6,108 bases of DNA. Source: Acidobacteriota bacterium. Its GTDB lineage: Bacteria; Acidobacteriota; UBA6911; RPQK01; JAPXNP01. The DNA lies in assembly GCA_030614585.1 (NCBI GenBank), contig JAUWTT010000258.1:1-6108 (forward strand). Direction: 5' to 3'. Below, piece after piece: positions 1 through 5,760 of the stretch (positions are counted from its first letter, which is position 1; each line of letters begins with the position of its first letter). The notes under the pieces are model-generated. The model ran no database searches, was not told where the DNA came from, and was given only the letters and a program-made list of their open reading frames with translations. The position numbers and the translations under genes are program-made.

Positions 1-1
1 C

Positions 2-310
2 CCTGGTTATAAGGAAGTCGCGATAACTCATGACTTGGAAGCCGACATCAATGGGAAAGACATCCTTCTCGTCGAGGACATTATCGATACCGGGTTGACT
101 CTCCACTACCTCGCCGGAATCCTGAAACAGCGAGAGCCCAAATCTGTAGCCATCTGTAGTCTGCTGGACCGTCCGGCTCTCAGGTTGGCTGAGATCCCGA
201 TGAAATACGTCGGTTTCAATGTCGATGAAGAGCAGTTTCTGATCGGCTATGGCCTCGATTACCGGGAGCAGTACAGAGAACTCCCTTTCATCGCTGAAAT
301 GAACATCTGA
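2..310 (+). CDS. hpt: Hypoxanthine phosphoribosyltransferase, 3' part (cut by the left edge)
   Basis: A purine-salvage enzyme of the cytoplasm that joins hypoxanthine (often also guanine) to PRPP, giving IMP or GMP and pyrophosphate. The frame is open from base 2, so the gene begins outside the window; 102 C-terminal codons are visible of a family usually about 170-190 residues long. Two family signatures can be read: the PRPP-binding loop LLVEDIIDTG (bases 68-97), preceded by the usual DI-GKD stretch, and the C-terminal purine-site block VGF-FLIGYGLDY followed by YRELPFI. The TTG at 35 and the ATG at 30 are not starts, since the homologous reading continues upstream of both. The stop is TGA at 308-310. 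The small membrane-protein gene follows almost at once on the same strand and may be cotranscribed. Identification is secure. Confidence 0.95.
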   Translation, partial: PGYKEVAITHDLEADINGKDILLVEDIIDTGLTLHYLAGILKQREPKSVAICSLLDRPALRLAEIPMKYVGFNVDEEQFLIGYGLDYREQYRELPFIAEMNI

Positions 311-313
311 GCC

Positions 314-610
314 TTGAACTTCTGCTTTCCCGTTTTGGGCAACAGGCCCTATAATCTCACTGTGTCATGGGGAATGTACCTTGGATCCATCGCTTTTTTC
401 ACGGTTGTGCTAGGCGTTTTCTATGCAATTGCCTGGTCAGTGCTGCTTGGAATCTATGAGAACTACCGGCGTTATTATCAGAAGGCCGATCTGCAGTGGA
501 CCGGTTCAAAAAGCCGAGTTGGCAGGAAGCGAATAAGTTTCAGTCGGTTAATTGTGCTCGCTTTCGTAACCGCATGGATCGTCGTTCACTTCATTGTCTT
601 CCCACACTGA
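314..610 (+). CDS. Small two-helix membrane protein of unknown function
   Basis: I do not recognise a family. The longest reading (98 residues from TTG at 314) has two hydrophobic stretches, at about residues 22-47 and 79-95. They are joined by a strongly basic, Tyr-rich loop (residues 49-74, YRRYYQK through RVGRKR). The positive-inside rule would put this loop in the cytoplasm and both ends outside. The start is unsettled. TTG 314 lies 3 bp after the hpt stop and could use reinitiation. GTG 362 and ATG 374 are also in frame, and ATG 374 (78 residues) would begin right at the first helix. None has a well-spaced Shine-Dalgarno sequence; the GGGGA before ATG 374 directly abuts it. The close spacing to hpt and the clean helix-loop-helix pattern favour a real gene. 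The stop is 8 bp from the convergent hslR stop. Confidence 0.6.
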   Translation: MNFCFPVLGNRPYNLTVSWGMYLGSIAFFTVVLGVFYAIAWSVLLGIYENYRRYYQKADLQWTGSKSRVGRKRISFSRLIVLAFVTAWIVVHFIVFPH

Positions 611-618
611 TCCGGTAA

Positions 619-999
619 TCAATTCGACTTCCGGTTCAATCTCTCGACCTCACGCCGTTCCTTTTTGGTGGGACGACCTTTTCCCCTTTCGCGGTAGGCT
701 GGACTCTGTCGCATGATCCGGTCGATAGGATCCAAAGTCGGTTTCGGTGGGCTCAAATCCAGATACAGTTCACGGGCCATTGCTTTCGGAACGGGCCTCG
801 GCTCAATCTTCTTGATCACCAGCACTCGAGTCCAGTCTCCCAACCGCACCTCGAGCTTGTCTTCGATAGAAACCGGGCGATGCCCTTTCGCGGTGGACCC
901 ATTCAACTTGACGCGGCCTCCTGTGCAGGCACGTTGAGCGAGGGTGCGAGTCTTGAACACTCGGGCCACTTGCAGCCATTTGTCCAATCTGACACTCAT
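619..999 (-). CDS. hslR: S4-domain RNA-binding protein, Hsp15/RqcP-like ribosome-associated factor
   Basis: Hsp15 (HslR) and its relative RqcP bind free 50S subunits that still carry a nascent chain on peptidyl-tRNA and help them recycle or be processed. The 126-residue protein matches the family in length (E. coli Hsp15 is about 133). An S4 RNA-binding fold fills residues 2-50, with the typical VRLDKWLQVARVFKTRTLA opening and the GGRVKLNG turn at 27-34. The tail is very basic, with the RGKGRPTKKERR motif at 105-116, usual for this group. The ATG at 999 is chosen because the S4 domain starts immediately after it and no other in-frame start lies close upstream. Its own ribosome site is weak (GGA, 8 nt upstream). 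The strong AGGAGG further upstream belongs to a short overlapping leader ORF. It lies downstream of the glycogen synthase on the same strand. Whether it is closer to Hsp15 or RqcP cannot be decided here. Confidence 0.9.
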   Translation of the reverse strand: MSVRLDKWLQVARVFKTRTLAQRACTGGRVKLNGSTAKGHRPVSIEDKLEVRLGDWTRVLVIKKIEPRPVPKAMARELYLDLSPPKPTLDPIDRIMRQSPAYRERGKGRPTKKERREVERLNRKSN

Positions 1000-1031
1000 G
1001 GATCTTTTCCGAGTTCCAAGCTCTTGTTCAT
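996..1031 (-). CDS. Candidate 11-codon leader ORF overlapping the hslR start
   Basis: The minus strand encodes MNKSLELGKDP followed by TGA. Its ATG (1031-1029) sits 5 nt after a perfect AGGAGG, the best ribosome binding site on this strand. Its stop overlaps the hslR ATG as ATGA (999-996), the classic geometry for translational coupling. The two frames differ, so it is not an N-terminal extension of hslR. The peptide ends in Asp-Pro before the stop, a context known in E. coli to slow release and invite ribosome rescue. It is too short for coding statistics. That it is translated is an inference from the ribosome site and the overlap. Confidence 0.45.
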   Translation of the reverse strand: MNKSLELGKDP

Positions 1032-1036
1032 TAAGG

Positions 1037-1042
1037 CCTCCT
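1037..1042 (-). promoter_or_regulatory. Strong Shine-Dalgarno AGGAGG ahead of the hslR leader ORF
   Basis: AGGAGG on the minus strand followed by the 5-nt spacer CCTTA and ATG. It is 37 nt from the hslR ATG, too far to serve that start directly, so it most simply recruits ribosomes to the leader ORF. Confidence 0.6.
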
Positions 1043-1046
1043 AAGG

Positions 1047-1065
1047 CGGGGATTGCGGACCCCCG
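1047..1065 (-). other. Small GC hairpin right after the glycogen synthase stop
   Basis: CGGGG (1065-1061) can pair with CCCCG (1051-1047) across a 9-nt loop, starting at the base after the TAA stop. No T-tract follows; the leader ribosome site does. It is therefore not a standard intrinsic terminator, but could be an intercistronic RNA structure. The stem is only 5 bp and may be chance. Confidence 0.25.
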
Positions 1066-2286
1066 TTACCCGTTGTGCCCTGCGATCTCCTGATAAAGTT
1101 TAAGTGTGTCCTCAGCGATCGCCGACCAGGAAAACAGGTTCTCAACCCTATGCCTTCCAGCTGCTCGCATCCGTCCGCGGAGTTTCTGATCCTGTAGAAG
1201 ACTGTTGACGGCTTGGGCCAAATCGAGTGAGAAGCGATCGGGATCTACCGGCTCGAAATCGGGCGCAACCTGACTTTTAAATGCTACCAGTGTGCCTGTT
1301 TCACCATCGGCCACTGCTTCAGGGATGCCGCCTACCTTGCTGGCCACGACAGGACAGCCGCAAGCCATTGCCTCGAGGTTGATGATTCCGAACGGCTCAT
1401 AAATGGAAGGGCAGACAAACAGCTCAGCCCCACTATAGAGTCTGACCAGGTCCTCGATAGGCACCATCTCCCGAATCCAGTGTACTCCCGGTCTCTTTGT
1501 TTGGAGAGCTTGGACCGCCTCTGCCATCTCTCGGCCTATCTCCTCGGTGTCGGGTTCACCTGCACAAAGGACCACTTGAACATCTTTCTCGACGTGGTCC
1601 AGGGCCCGAACCAGATGAATCACCCCTTTCTGTCGTGTGATCCTTCCGACAAAAAGAAGGTAAGGCTGCCGGCCCGAGATTTGGTACTTCTCAAGAGCGG
1701 GTCCAGGGTTCGTTGGTTTGAAAACGTCCAGGTCGACTCCGTTGTAGATGACGTGAACTCGGGAAGGGTCGATTCCGTAAGCATCCAGAACTTCCCGACG
1801 GGTTCCTTCGGACACGGCAATCACTGCGTCTGCAGTTCTAATCGCCGTCCGTTCGATCCAGCTCGAGAGGTCATACCCGCGTCCCAACTGTTCCTCTTTC
1901 CAGGGGCGCAGCGGTTCAAGAGAGTGGGTTGTGATGACGAGCGGGGTCCCGTACAGGAGCTTGATCCACAATCCCCCTAACATGCTGTACCACGTGTGGC
2001 AATGAACAACGTCGGCATCGACCGGGTCAGCCGCTGCCGCAAGGTTGACGGATACAGGTCCCAATGCCTTCTCGAGTCGTGGATCGGTATTCCGGAGAGC
2101 TTCTGCCCAGGGGCTGTACCCCGTAACCTTAGGGATGCCCTCGCTTTGCTCCAGTTTCTGGTCTCCGAAACAACGCACTTCGACATCAGCCAGGGCTGCC
2201 ATCTCTCGAGTCAGATGTTCAACGTGTACTCCCGCCCCGCCGTAGGTATAGGGTGGGTATTCCCGAGTCAGGTAGAGGATCTTCAT
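1066..2286 (-). CDS. glgA: GT4 glycogen synthase / alpha-maltose-1-phosphate synthase, actinobacterial type
   Basis: A cytoplasmic retaining glycosyltransferase with two Rossmann-like domains (GT-B fold) that transfers glucose from a nucleotide sugar, expected to be ADP-glucose. In mycobacteria this subfamily (GlgM) makes alpha-maltose-1-phosphate for the GlgE pathway; other members are annotated as glycogen synthase. At 406 residues the length fits the family. The N-terminal domain has the donor/acceptor loop YGGAGVHVEHL (15-25), HCHTWY (95-100) and the subfamily signature TTHSLEPLRPWKEEQLG (119-135). The C-terminal domain has FVGRITRQKG (212-221, with the phosphate-contacting R215 and K220) and the catalytic-site block EPFGIINLE (297-305), followed by GCPVVASKVGGIPE. 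The ATG at 2286 begins the MKILYLTREYPP strand, so the start is well placed, though no Shine-Dalgarno precedes it. No glgB, glgC or glgE is in the window, so product choice (glucan or maltose-1-phosphate) stays open. Confidence 0.92.
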   Translation of the reverse strand: MKILYLTREYPPYTYGGAGVHVEHLTREMAALADVEVRCFGDQKLEQSEGIPKVTGYSPWAEALRNTDPRLEKALGPVSVNLAAAADPVDADVVHCHTWYSMLGGLWIKLLYGTPLVITTHSLEPLRPWKEEQLGRGYDLSSWIERTAIRTADAVIAVSEGTRREVLDAYGIDPSRVHVIYNGVDLDVFKPTNPGPALEKYQISGRQPYLLFVGRITRQKGVIHLVRALDHVEKDVQVVLCAGEPDTEEIGREMAEAVQALQTKRPGVHWIREMVPIEDLVRLYSGAELFVCPSIYEPFGIINLEAMACGCPVVASKVGGIPEAVADGETGTLVAFKSQVAPDFEPVDPDRFSLDLAQAVNSLLQDQKLRGRMRAAGRHRVENLFSWSAIAEDTLKLYQEIAGHNG

Positions 2287-2295
2287 AGCTGCATG

Positions 2296-2324
2296 ATGAT
2301 ATCACTGGGTGGTCTTGGGGTCAG
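2296..2324 (-). promoter_or_regulatory. Possible promoter for the glycogen synthase gene
   Basis: On the minus strand CTGACC (2324-2319) and TATCAT (2301-2296) match the sigma-70 -35 and -10 boxes at 4/6 and 5/6 with a 17-bp spacer. The -10 ends 9 nt before the ATG and there is no ribosome site, so transcription would start almost on the start codon (leaderless mRNA). This is pattern matching only. Confidence 0.3.
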
Positions 2325-2338
2325 GTCGCAGGAAAACA

Positions 2339-2403
2339 ACCACAAAGACACAAAGAGCACCAAGAAGGCATTCTAAGCTTAGTGTCCTTGGTGTCTTGGT
2401 GGT
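2339..2403. repeat. Palindromic intergenic repeat, copy 1
   Basis: Two 26-nt arms, 2339-2364 and 2378-2403, are imperfect inverted repeats around a 13-nt loop, with about 20 of 26 positions pairing. Each arm is made of three short tandem units: on the right CTTAGTGTC, CTTGGTGT, CTTGGTGGT; on the left degenerate CACAAAGA-like units. It begins 9 nt past the stop of the TPR gene on the minus strand, where a transcript would fold it into a long hairpin. The right arm recurs at 5706-5731 with 24 of 26 identical bases. No T-tract makes it an ordinary terminator. It resembles a dispersed REP-like element. Confidence 0.85.
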
Positions 2404-2411
2404 GAATTCTT

Positions 2412-3785
2412 TTACTGGGGTTCGGTACCACCTGCAATAGATTCGTACATGATTCGAAACTCTTTCCGCTCTGGATCCAGTTTGGTCGCGGCGGCAAATT
2501 CTTCCAGTGCCTGGCTCCTGTTGCCCTGTGCCAGGTAGACATTTCCCAGGAGATTGCGAAGATCAGGGTTACCTGGGCGGAGTCTCCTGGCTTGCTCAGC
2601 GTGGGATTTGGCTCGGGTAAGGTCCTTTTCGGCATACCAGTAGAACGCGGTCAGGAAATGGGTCTCCGAACATTCGGAGTCGATGTCAAGCAAACTGCTC
2701 AGGTGATTGTAGGCAGGCTGCAATTGGCCCAGCCTGAAGTAAATCTTGGCTAAACGGTTGTGAGCGATCCAGTTCTGCTCGTCATTTTGCAGCACCTGTT
2801 GAAACACTTTCGCTGCCGGTTCAATTCTACCTGCCTCGAGAAGTTCCTCTCCTTCGGTCAGTTTCTGGGTGAGTTCCTGCCTGCTCAGCTGATCTGCGAG
2901 GCGTTCCTGATACCTGGACATCGCCGTCTGTGCCTCGGGCATCTTCCCCACTTTCCGGTAGGCGTCACCAAGGTCGAAATAGAATCGGGCTGTTTCAGGA
3001 TCAGACTTTGCCGCCCTCTCGAGAGCGGACACGGCTTCACCGTTCCGGCCGAGCAACTTCAAGGCGATTCCGAGATTCTGAAGATACTCTGGGTTTTGAG
3101 GCTCCAGCTCGACTGCCCTCTGAGACATCCTCTCGGCGGCCTCCGGGTTGTTTCCTAAACGGCAGACCTGGCTGAGTCCGTCAAAAGCCGAGGCCGACAT
3201 CGAGTTCCTCTGGGCGACCTGTTCGAAGGAGGCCATAGCCCCTTCCAGTTGCCCCGCCTCCAGCTGAATCTGACCTCTGAGCAGATTAACCCGTTCCCCG
3301 TCGGCACGCTTCTTCTCTTCGTAGAGTCTCAAGACCTGAAGGGCCTCATCGAACCTTCTTTGGCGCTGGTAAAGGGTCGCCAGTAGCCAGAGTCCCTGGG
3401 CGTCGAGTCCACGATCATTCTCAAAGGGGGAAAGTACACTTGAAGCAATGACTGGACGGTCCACTTTCTCGAGGCCCCGGGCTAGAGTGAGGGCATGATC
3501 GGCGGTCTGAGGGCCGATCAAGAGAGCGCCATGGAATTCCCCTGCAGCATCCCGCAGTCGGCCTGCATCAACCAGGACAAGTCCCGACAGTAAGTAAGAC
3601 CGAATGTCACCAGGGTTCTTCTGCTTGAACCGGTCAAAAGCGATCAGGGCTTGTTCGAAGTCTCCGGCCTTGGCAAAGTCATTTCCGACCGCGAGTTGAT
3701 CTTCCGTAGCACTCTGCAGGTGGCTCGCGTGCATGCCGGCCAAGAGCAAGCAGGTTAGAGTCGCTGCAACTATCTTCACGTGCAT
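2412..3785 (-). CDS. Secreted tetratricopeptide-repeat (TPR) protein
   Basis: TPR proteins are helical scaffolds for protein contacts; the partner here is unknown. The 457-residue product starts with a Sec-type signal (K4, hydrophobic core about residues 5-18, likely cleavage between residues 20 and 26). There is no lipobox cysteine at the core's end, so it should be periplasmic or exported. The rest is almost entirely TPR units of about 34 residues, roughly eleven, between residues 27 and 439. Clear ones are GDFEQALIAFDRFKQKNPGD (41-60), AAERMSQRAVELEPQNPEY (216-234), NGEAVSALERAAKSDPE (248-264) and RSQALEEFAAATKLDPERKE (423-442). A more charged stretch at 291-312 may be a longer helix. The start is ATG 3785 or, better supported by AGGA 5 nt upstream, GTG 3779 (two residues shorter). 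It is divergent from the beta-propeller gene, and its N-terminal region resembles the TPR gene at 5761. No enzymatic motif is visible. Confidence 0.9.
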   Translation of the reverse strand: MHVKIVAATLTCLLLAGMHASHLQSATEDQLAVGNDFAKAGDFEQALIAFDRFKQKNPGDIRSYLLSGLVLVDAGRLRDAAGEFHGALLIGPQTADHALTLARGLEKVDRPVIASSVLSPFENDRGLDAQGLWLLATLYQRQRRFDEALQVLRLYEEKKRADGERVNLLRGQIQLEAGQLEGAMASFEQVAQRNSMSASAFDGLSQVCRLGNNPEAAERMSQRAVELEPQNPEYLQNLGIALKLLGRNGEAVSALERAAKSDPETARFYFDLGDAYRKVGKMPEAQTAMSRYQERLADQLSRQELTQKLTEGEELLEAGRIEPAAKVFQQVLQNDEQNWIAHNRLAKIYFRLGQLQPAYNHLSSLLDIDSECSETHFLTAFYWYAEKDLTRAKSHAEQARRLRPGNPDLRNLLGNVYLAQGNRSQALEEFAAATKLDPERKEFRIMYESIAGGTEPQ

Positions 3786-3788
3786 CCT
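3785..3788 (-). promoter_or_regulatory. Ribosome site that favours a GTG start for the TPR gene
   Basis: AGGA (3788-3785, minus strand) overlaps the ATG at 3785 and so cannot serve it, but lies 5 nt before the in-frame GTG at 3779. The real start may therefore be that GTG. The protein changes by only two residues. Confidence 0.4.
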
Positions 3789-3872
3789 GCAAATAGCTTA
3801 GCAAACTCTCGGCCAAAGTCCCGTGCGAGTTGAATGGGGCGATCAGCTGACACAGAATAGGAGAGACTTTTT
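3786..3872. promoter_or_regulatory. Divergent control region between TPR and beta-propeller genes
   Basis: This 87-bp spacer must hold the promoters of both genes unless they are read from farther away. On the plus strand AGGAGAG (3859-3865) lies 7 nt before the ATG at 3873, a good ribosome site that fixes the propeller gene's start. I see no convincing promoter pair in either direction. TTGAAT (3830) and CAGAAT (3853) are 17 bp apart but would start transcription on the ribosome site. No clear operator palindrome is visible. Confidence 0.5.
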
Positions 3873-5639
3873 ATGGTGAGTTATCAGAGCCCCGAACGCA
3901 GTGAGCGGTCATTTCCTAAAAAAGCTTGGCTTGGATTCTCGCAGTCCCTGCGGCTGTTTTGCACGCTCGTCATTGCTCTGAACATGGTGGGCTCGTCTTT
4001 GCCCCAGGGTTCTCCCGCGTCGGAAGCAGTGCCTCTGTTCCGTGACGTTACAGCTGACGCAGGAATCGTGTTCCAGCATGTTAATGGTCGGGCTGACCGC
4101 AAAGACTACATCTTTGAAGCCAAGGGTGGGGGCGCGGGTTTTTTCGATTACGACAATGACGGGTGGCTGGACGTTTTGATCGTTCAGGGCTCCACCCTGG
4201 AGCGAATCGGGGATCCAGAACTACACAGCGTTCTTTATCGGAATCAGCGGAACGGTACGTTCGTCGATGTAAGTGCCCAGGCCGGGCTGGATTACTCTCA
4301 CTGGGGTATGGGCGTCACGTCGGGAGATTACGATAACGACGGCGACGTTGACCTCTACATTACTCACCTCGGTCCCAATGTTCTCTACCGTAACAACGGT
4401 GATGGAACCTTCACCGACGTTACCAAGGCGGCCGGCGTGGCAGTGCCTCAATGGAGTACATCGGCTGCGTTTGGGGATTATGACAGTGATGGGGATCTTG
4501 ACCTGTACGTCGCAGGGTATCTGGATTATGGAGTGGATAACCTGCCTCCAAAGACCTCCGACTGCACGTATCTGGGTCAGCCTGTCCTTTGTGGGCCTCG
4601 TGGCCTCAGGGGGGCTCCGGATGTCCTTTTCCGGAACGAAGGTAACGGGACTTTTACCGATGTGAGCCAACAGTCCGGTGCTGTCGATTCCCGGCGTTCC
4701 TTCGGCCTGGGTGTCATCTGGGCCGATCTTGATAATGATCAGGATCTCGACATCCTGGTCTCCAACGATGCCACACCTAATTTGCTGTTTCTGAATCAGG
4801 GTGACGGAACGTTCGTCGAGATGGGCTTTCTGAGTGGTCTGGCTGTTAATGCCGACGGAATGGAGCAGGCGAGCATGGGTGTTGACGCGGCCGACTATGA
4901 CAACGACGGCCTGCTCGATGTTTTCATGGCCCATTTTGCCAGTGACTACAGCACGCTGTATCACAATGACGGAAATCTCCTTTTCCGCGATGTGTCCCAC
5001 CTTGCCGGCATTAAAGACACTGAATGGTTGCTCGTCTCCTGGGGTACCAGATTTATCTATGTAAATCTGGATGGTTGGAAGGATCTGATCCATTCAAATG
5101 GCCACGTGTACCCCTATCTCATTAGAACGGATGGCAAGGAACGGTACCCTCTGCCCGGTACTCTCTACCTCAATCGAAAGAACGGCACCTTTACTGACGT
5201 CAGTAACCTGGCCGGAGGAGACTTCATGAAGCCGACTGTGAGCAGGGGAGTGGCCTTTGGAGATTACGACAACGATGGAGACATTGATTTCCTCGTGGCG
5301 AACATGAATGGAACTCCGCAGTTGTTTCGTTGTGATCGAAACGACTCGAATCATTGGGTGATGTTCAAACTCGTGGGCAGCGACTCGAATCGAGATGCCA
5401 TTGGTGCTCGGGTTACGATCACGACAGGAGACCTAAAACAGGTTTGGGAAATAAAGAGAACTGTGGGGATCTACTCTGTCAGCGATCCGAGAGCACATTT
5501 CGGGATTGGTTCGAGTGACACGGTTGATGTCGTGGAAATCTGGTGGCCGAGTGGCGCGACCCAGAGGTTTATCGCTGTCGCTGCGGACACTCATTACCTC
5601 CTCCGGGAAGGTGACAAGATCGAAAAGGAGGAGTATTAA
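3873..5639 (+). CDS. Secreted CRTAC1-family protein: FG-GAP/VCBS beta-propeller with UnbV_ASPIC C-terminal domain
   Basis: Family members are extracytoplasmic, integrin-alpha-like propellers thought to bind calcium and other surface or matrix molecules; no enzymatic role is known. The 588-residue product has a long signal sequence: a basic n-region with KK at 16-17 and a hydrophobic core at 28-40, cleaved perhaps near SPA at 47-49. Calcium-type DxDxDGxxD loops lie at 92-100, 152-160, 202-210, 285-293 (Gln for Gly), 341-349 and 464-472; a degenerate one (FIYVNLDGWKD) is at 394-404. Most blades also carry the RN-GDGTF-DVS motif (e.g. 173-184, 254-265, 434-445). Cys231 and Cys240 sit in the family block CTYLGQPVLCGPRGL and may form a disulfide. 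The UnbV_ASPIC domain covers about 495-577, with SNRDAIGARV, HFGIGSSD and VEIWWPSGATQ. The length is typical of the family and no frameshift is seen. A TPR gene diverges upstream and another follows, suggesting an exported TPR-propeller module; that link is inference. Confidence 0.93.
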   Translation: MVSYQSPERSERSFPKKAWLGFSQSLRLFCTLVIALNMVGSSLPQGSPASEAVPLFRDVTADAGIVFQHVNGRADRKDYIFEAKGGGAGFFDYDNDGWLDVLIVQGSTLERIGDPELHSVLYRNQRNGTFVDVSAQAGLDYSHWGMGVTSGDYDNDGDVDLYITHLGPNVLYRNNGDGTFTDVTKAAGVAVPQWSTSAAFGDYDSDGDLDLYVAGYLDYGVDNLPPKTSDCTYLGQPVLCGPRGLRGAPDVLFRNEGNGTFTDVSQQSGAVDSRRSFGLGVIWADLDNDQDLDILVSNDATPNLLFLNQGDGTFVEMGFLSGLAVNADGMEQASMGVDAADYDNDGLLDVFMAHFASDYSTLYHNDGNLLFRDVSHLAGIKDTEWLLVSWGTRFIYVNLDGWKDLIHSNGHVYPYLIRTDGKERYPLPGTLYLNRKNGTFTDVSNLAGGDFMKPTVSRGVAFGDYDNDGDIDFLVANMNGTPQLFRCDRNDSNHWVMFKLVGSDSNRDAIGARVTITTGDLKQVWEIKRTVGIYSVSDPRAHFGIGSSDTVDVVEIWWPSGATQRFIAVAADTHYLLREGDKIEKEEY

Positions 5640-5676
5640 GCGTTGCCAGGGGGTTGCGCCAGCCCGCTCTGATCAA

Positions 5677-5731
5677 ACCACTAAACCACGAAATCACTAA
5701 GAACTCTTGGTGTCCTTGGTGACTTGGTGGT
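5677..5731. repeat. Palindromic intergenic repeat, copy 2
   Basis: Arms 5677-5701 and 5706-5731 form an inverted repeat with a 4-nt loop, imperfect and with a one-base bulge. The right arm is three tandem units, CTTGGTGTC, CTTGGTGA, CTTGGTGGT, matching copy 1 at 24 of 26 bases in the same orientation. The left arm is more degenerate than in copy 1. It starts 37 nt after the propeller gene's TAA and ends 29 nt before the next TPR gene's ATG. It could fold as a 3'-end hairpin of the propeller transcript, but no T-tract follows. Confidence 0.85.
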
Positions 5732-5750
5732 AAACCGCCAACGCTCTAAT
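5724..5750 (+). promoter_or_regulatory. Possible promoter for the second TPR gene, partly inside the repeat
   Basis: TCTAAT (5745-5750) matches a -10 box at 5/6 and ends 10 nt before the ATG at 5761. The -35 is poor: TTGGTG at 5724, inside the repeat's right arm, with a short 15-bp spacer. No ribosome site precedes the ATG, so a leaderless transcript is conceivable. Low confidence. Confidence 0.22.
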
Positions 5751-5760
5751 ACGAAAACCG

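Noticed and set aside
608..624. Small inverted repeat between the convergent stops (TGAT...ATCA)
   Set aside because: Only 4-bp arms and no T-tract on either strand; not enough for a bidirectional terminator.
1480..1980. 166-codon plus-strand frame opposite the glycogen synthase
   Set aside because: The minus-strand frame carries all GT4 motifs. The plus reading shows no domain and no ribosome site.
2287..2294. Three-codon ORF ATG CAG CTA TGA overlapping the glycogen synthase start
   Set aside because: It has the same ATGA overlap as the hslR leader but no ribosome site and only three codons; most likely chance.
1996..2376. Plus-strand frame ending in NHKDTKSTKKAF
   Set aside because: Its body is antisense to the glycogen synthase and its tail is simply the palindromic repeat read as protein.
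2321..2635. Minus-strand frame overlapping the TPR gene's 3' end and repeat copy 1
   Set aside because: It overlaps the TPR frame and runs through the repeat; no start signal or domain.
3830..3858. TTGAAT / CAGAAT pair with 17-bp spacing as the propeller gene promoter
   Set aside because: Both boxes match only 4/6, and the predicted transcript start would fall on the AGGAGAG ribosome site, which would then be mostly lost.
4221..5093. Long open frame (290 codons) on the minus strand inside the propeller gene
   Set aside because: It is an antisense shadow: the repetitive Asp/Asn/Gly codons of the DxDxDG blades suppress stops on the other strand. The protein reads as low-complexity Val/Ile and has no recognisable domain, while the plus frame is clearly a real family member.
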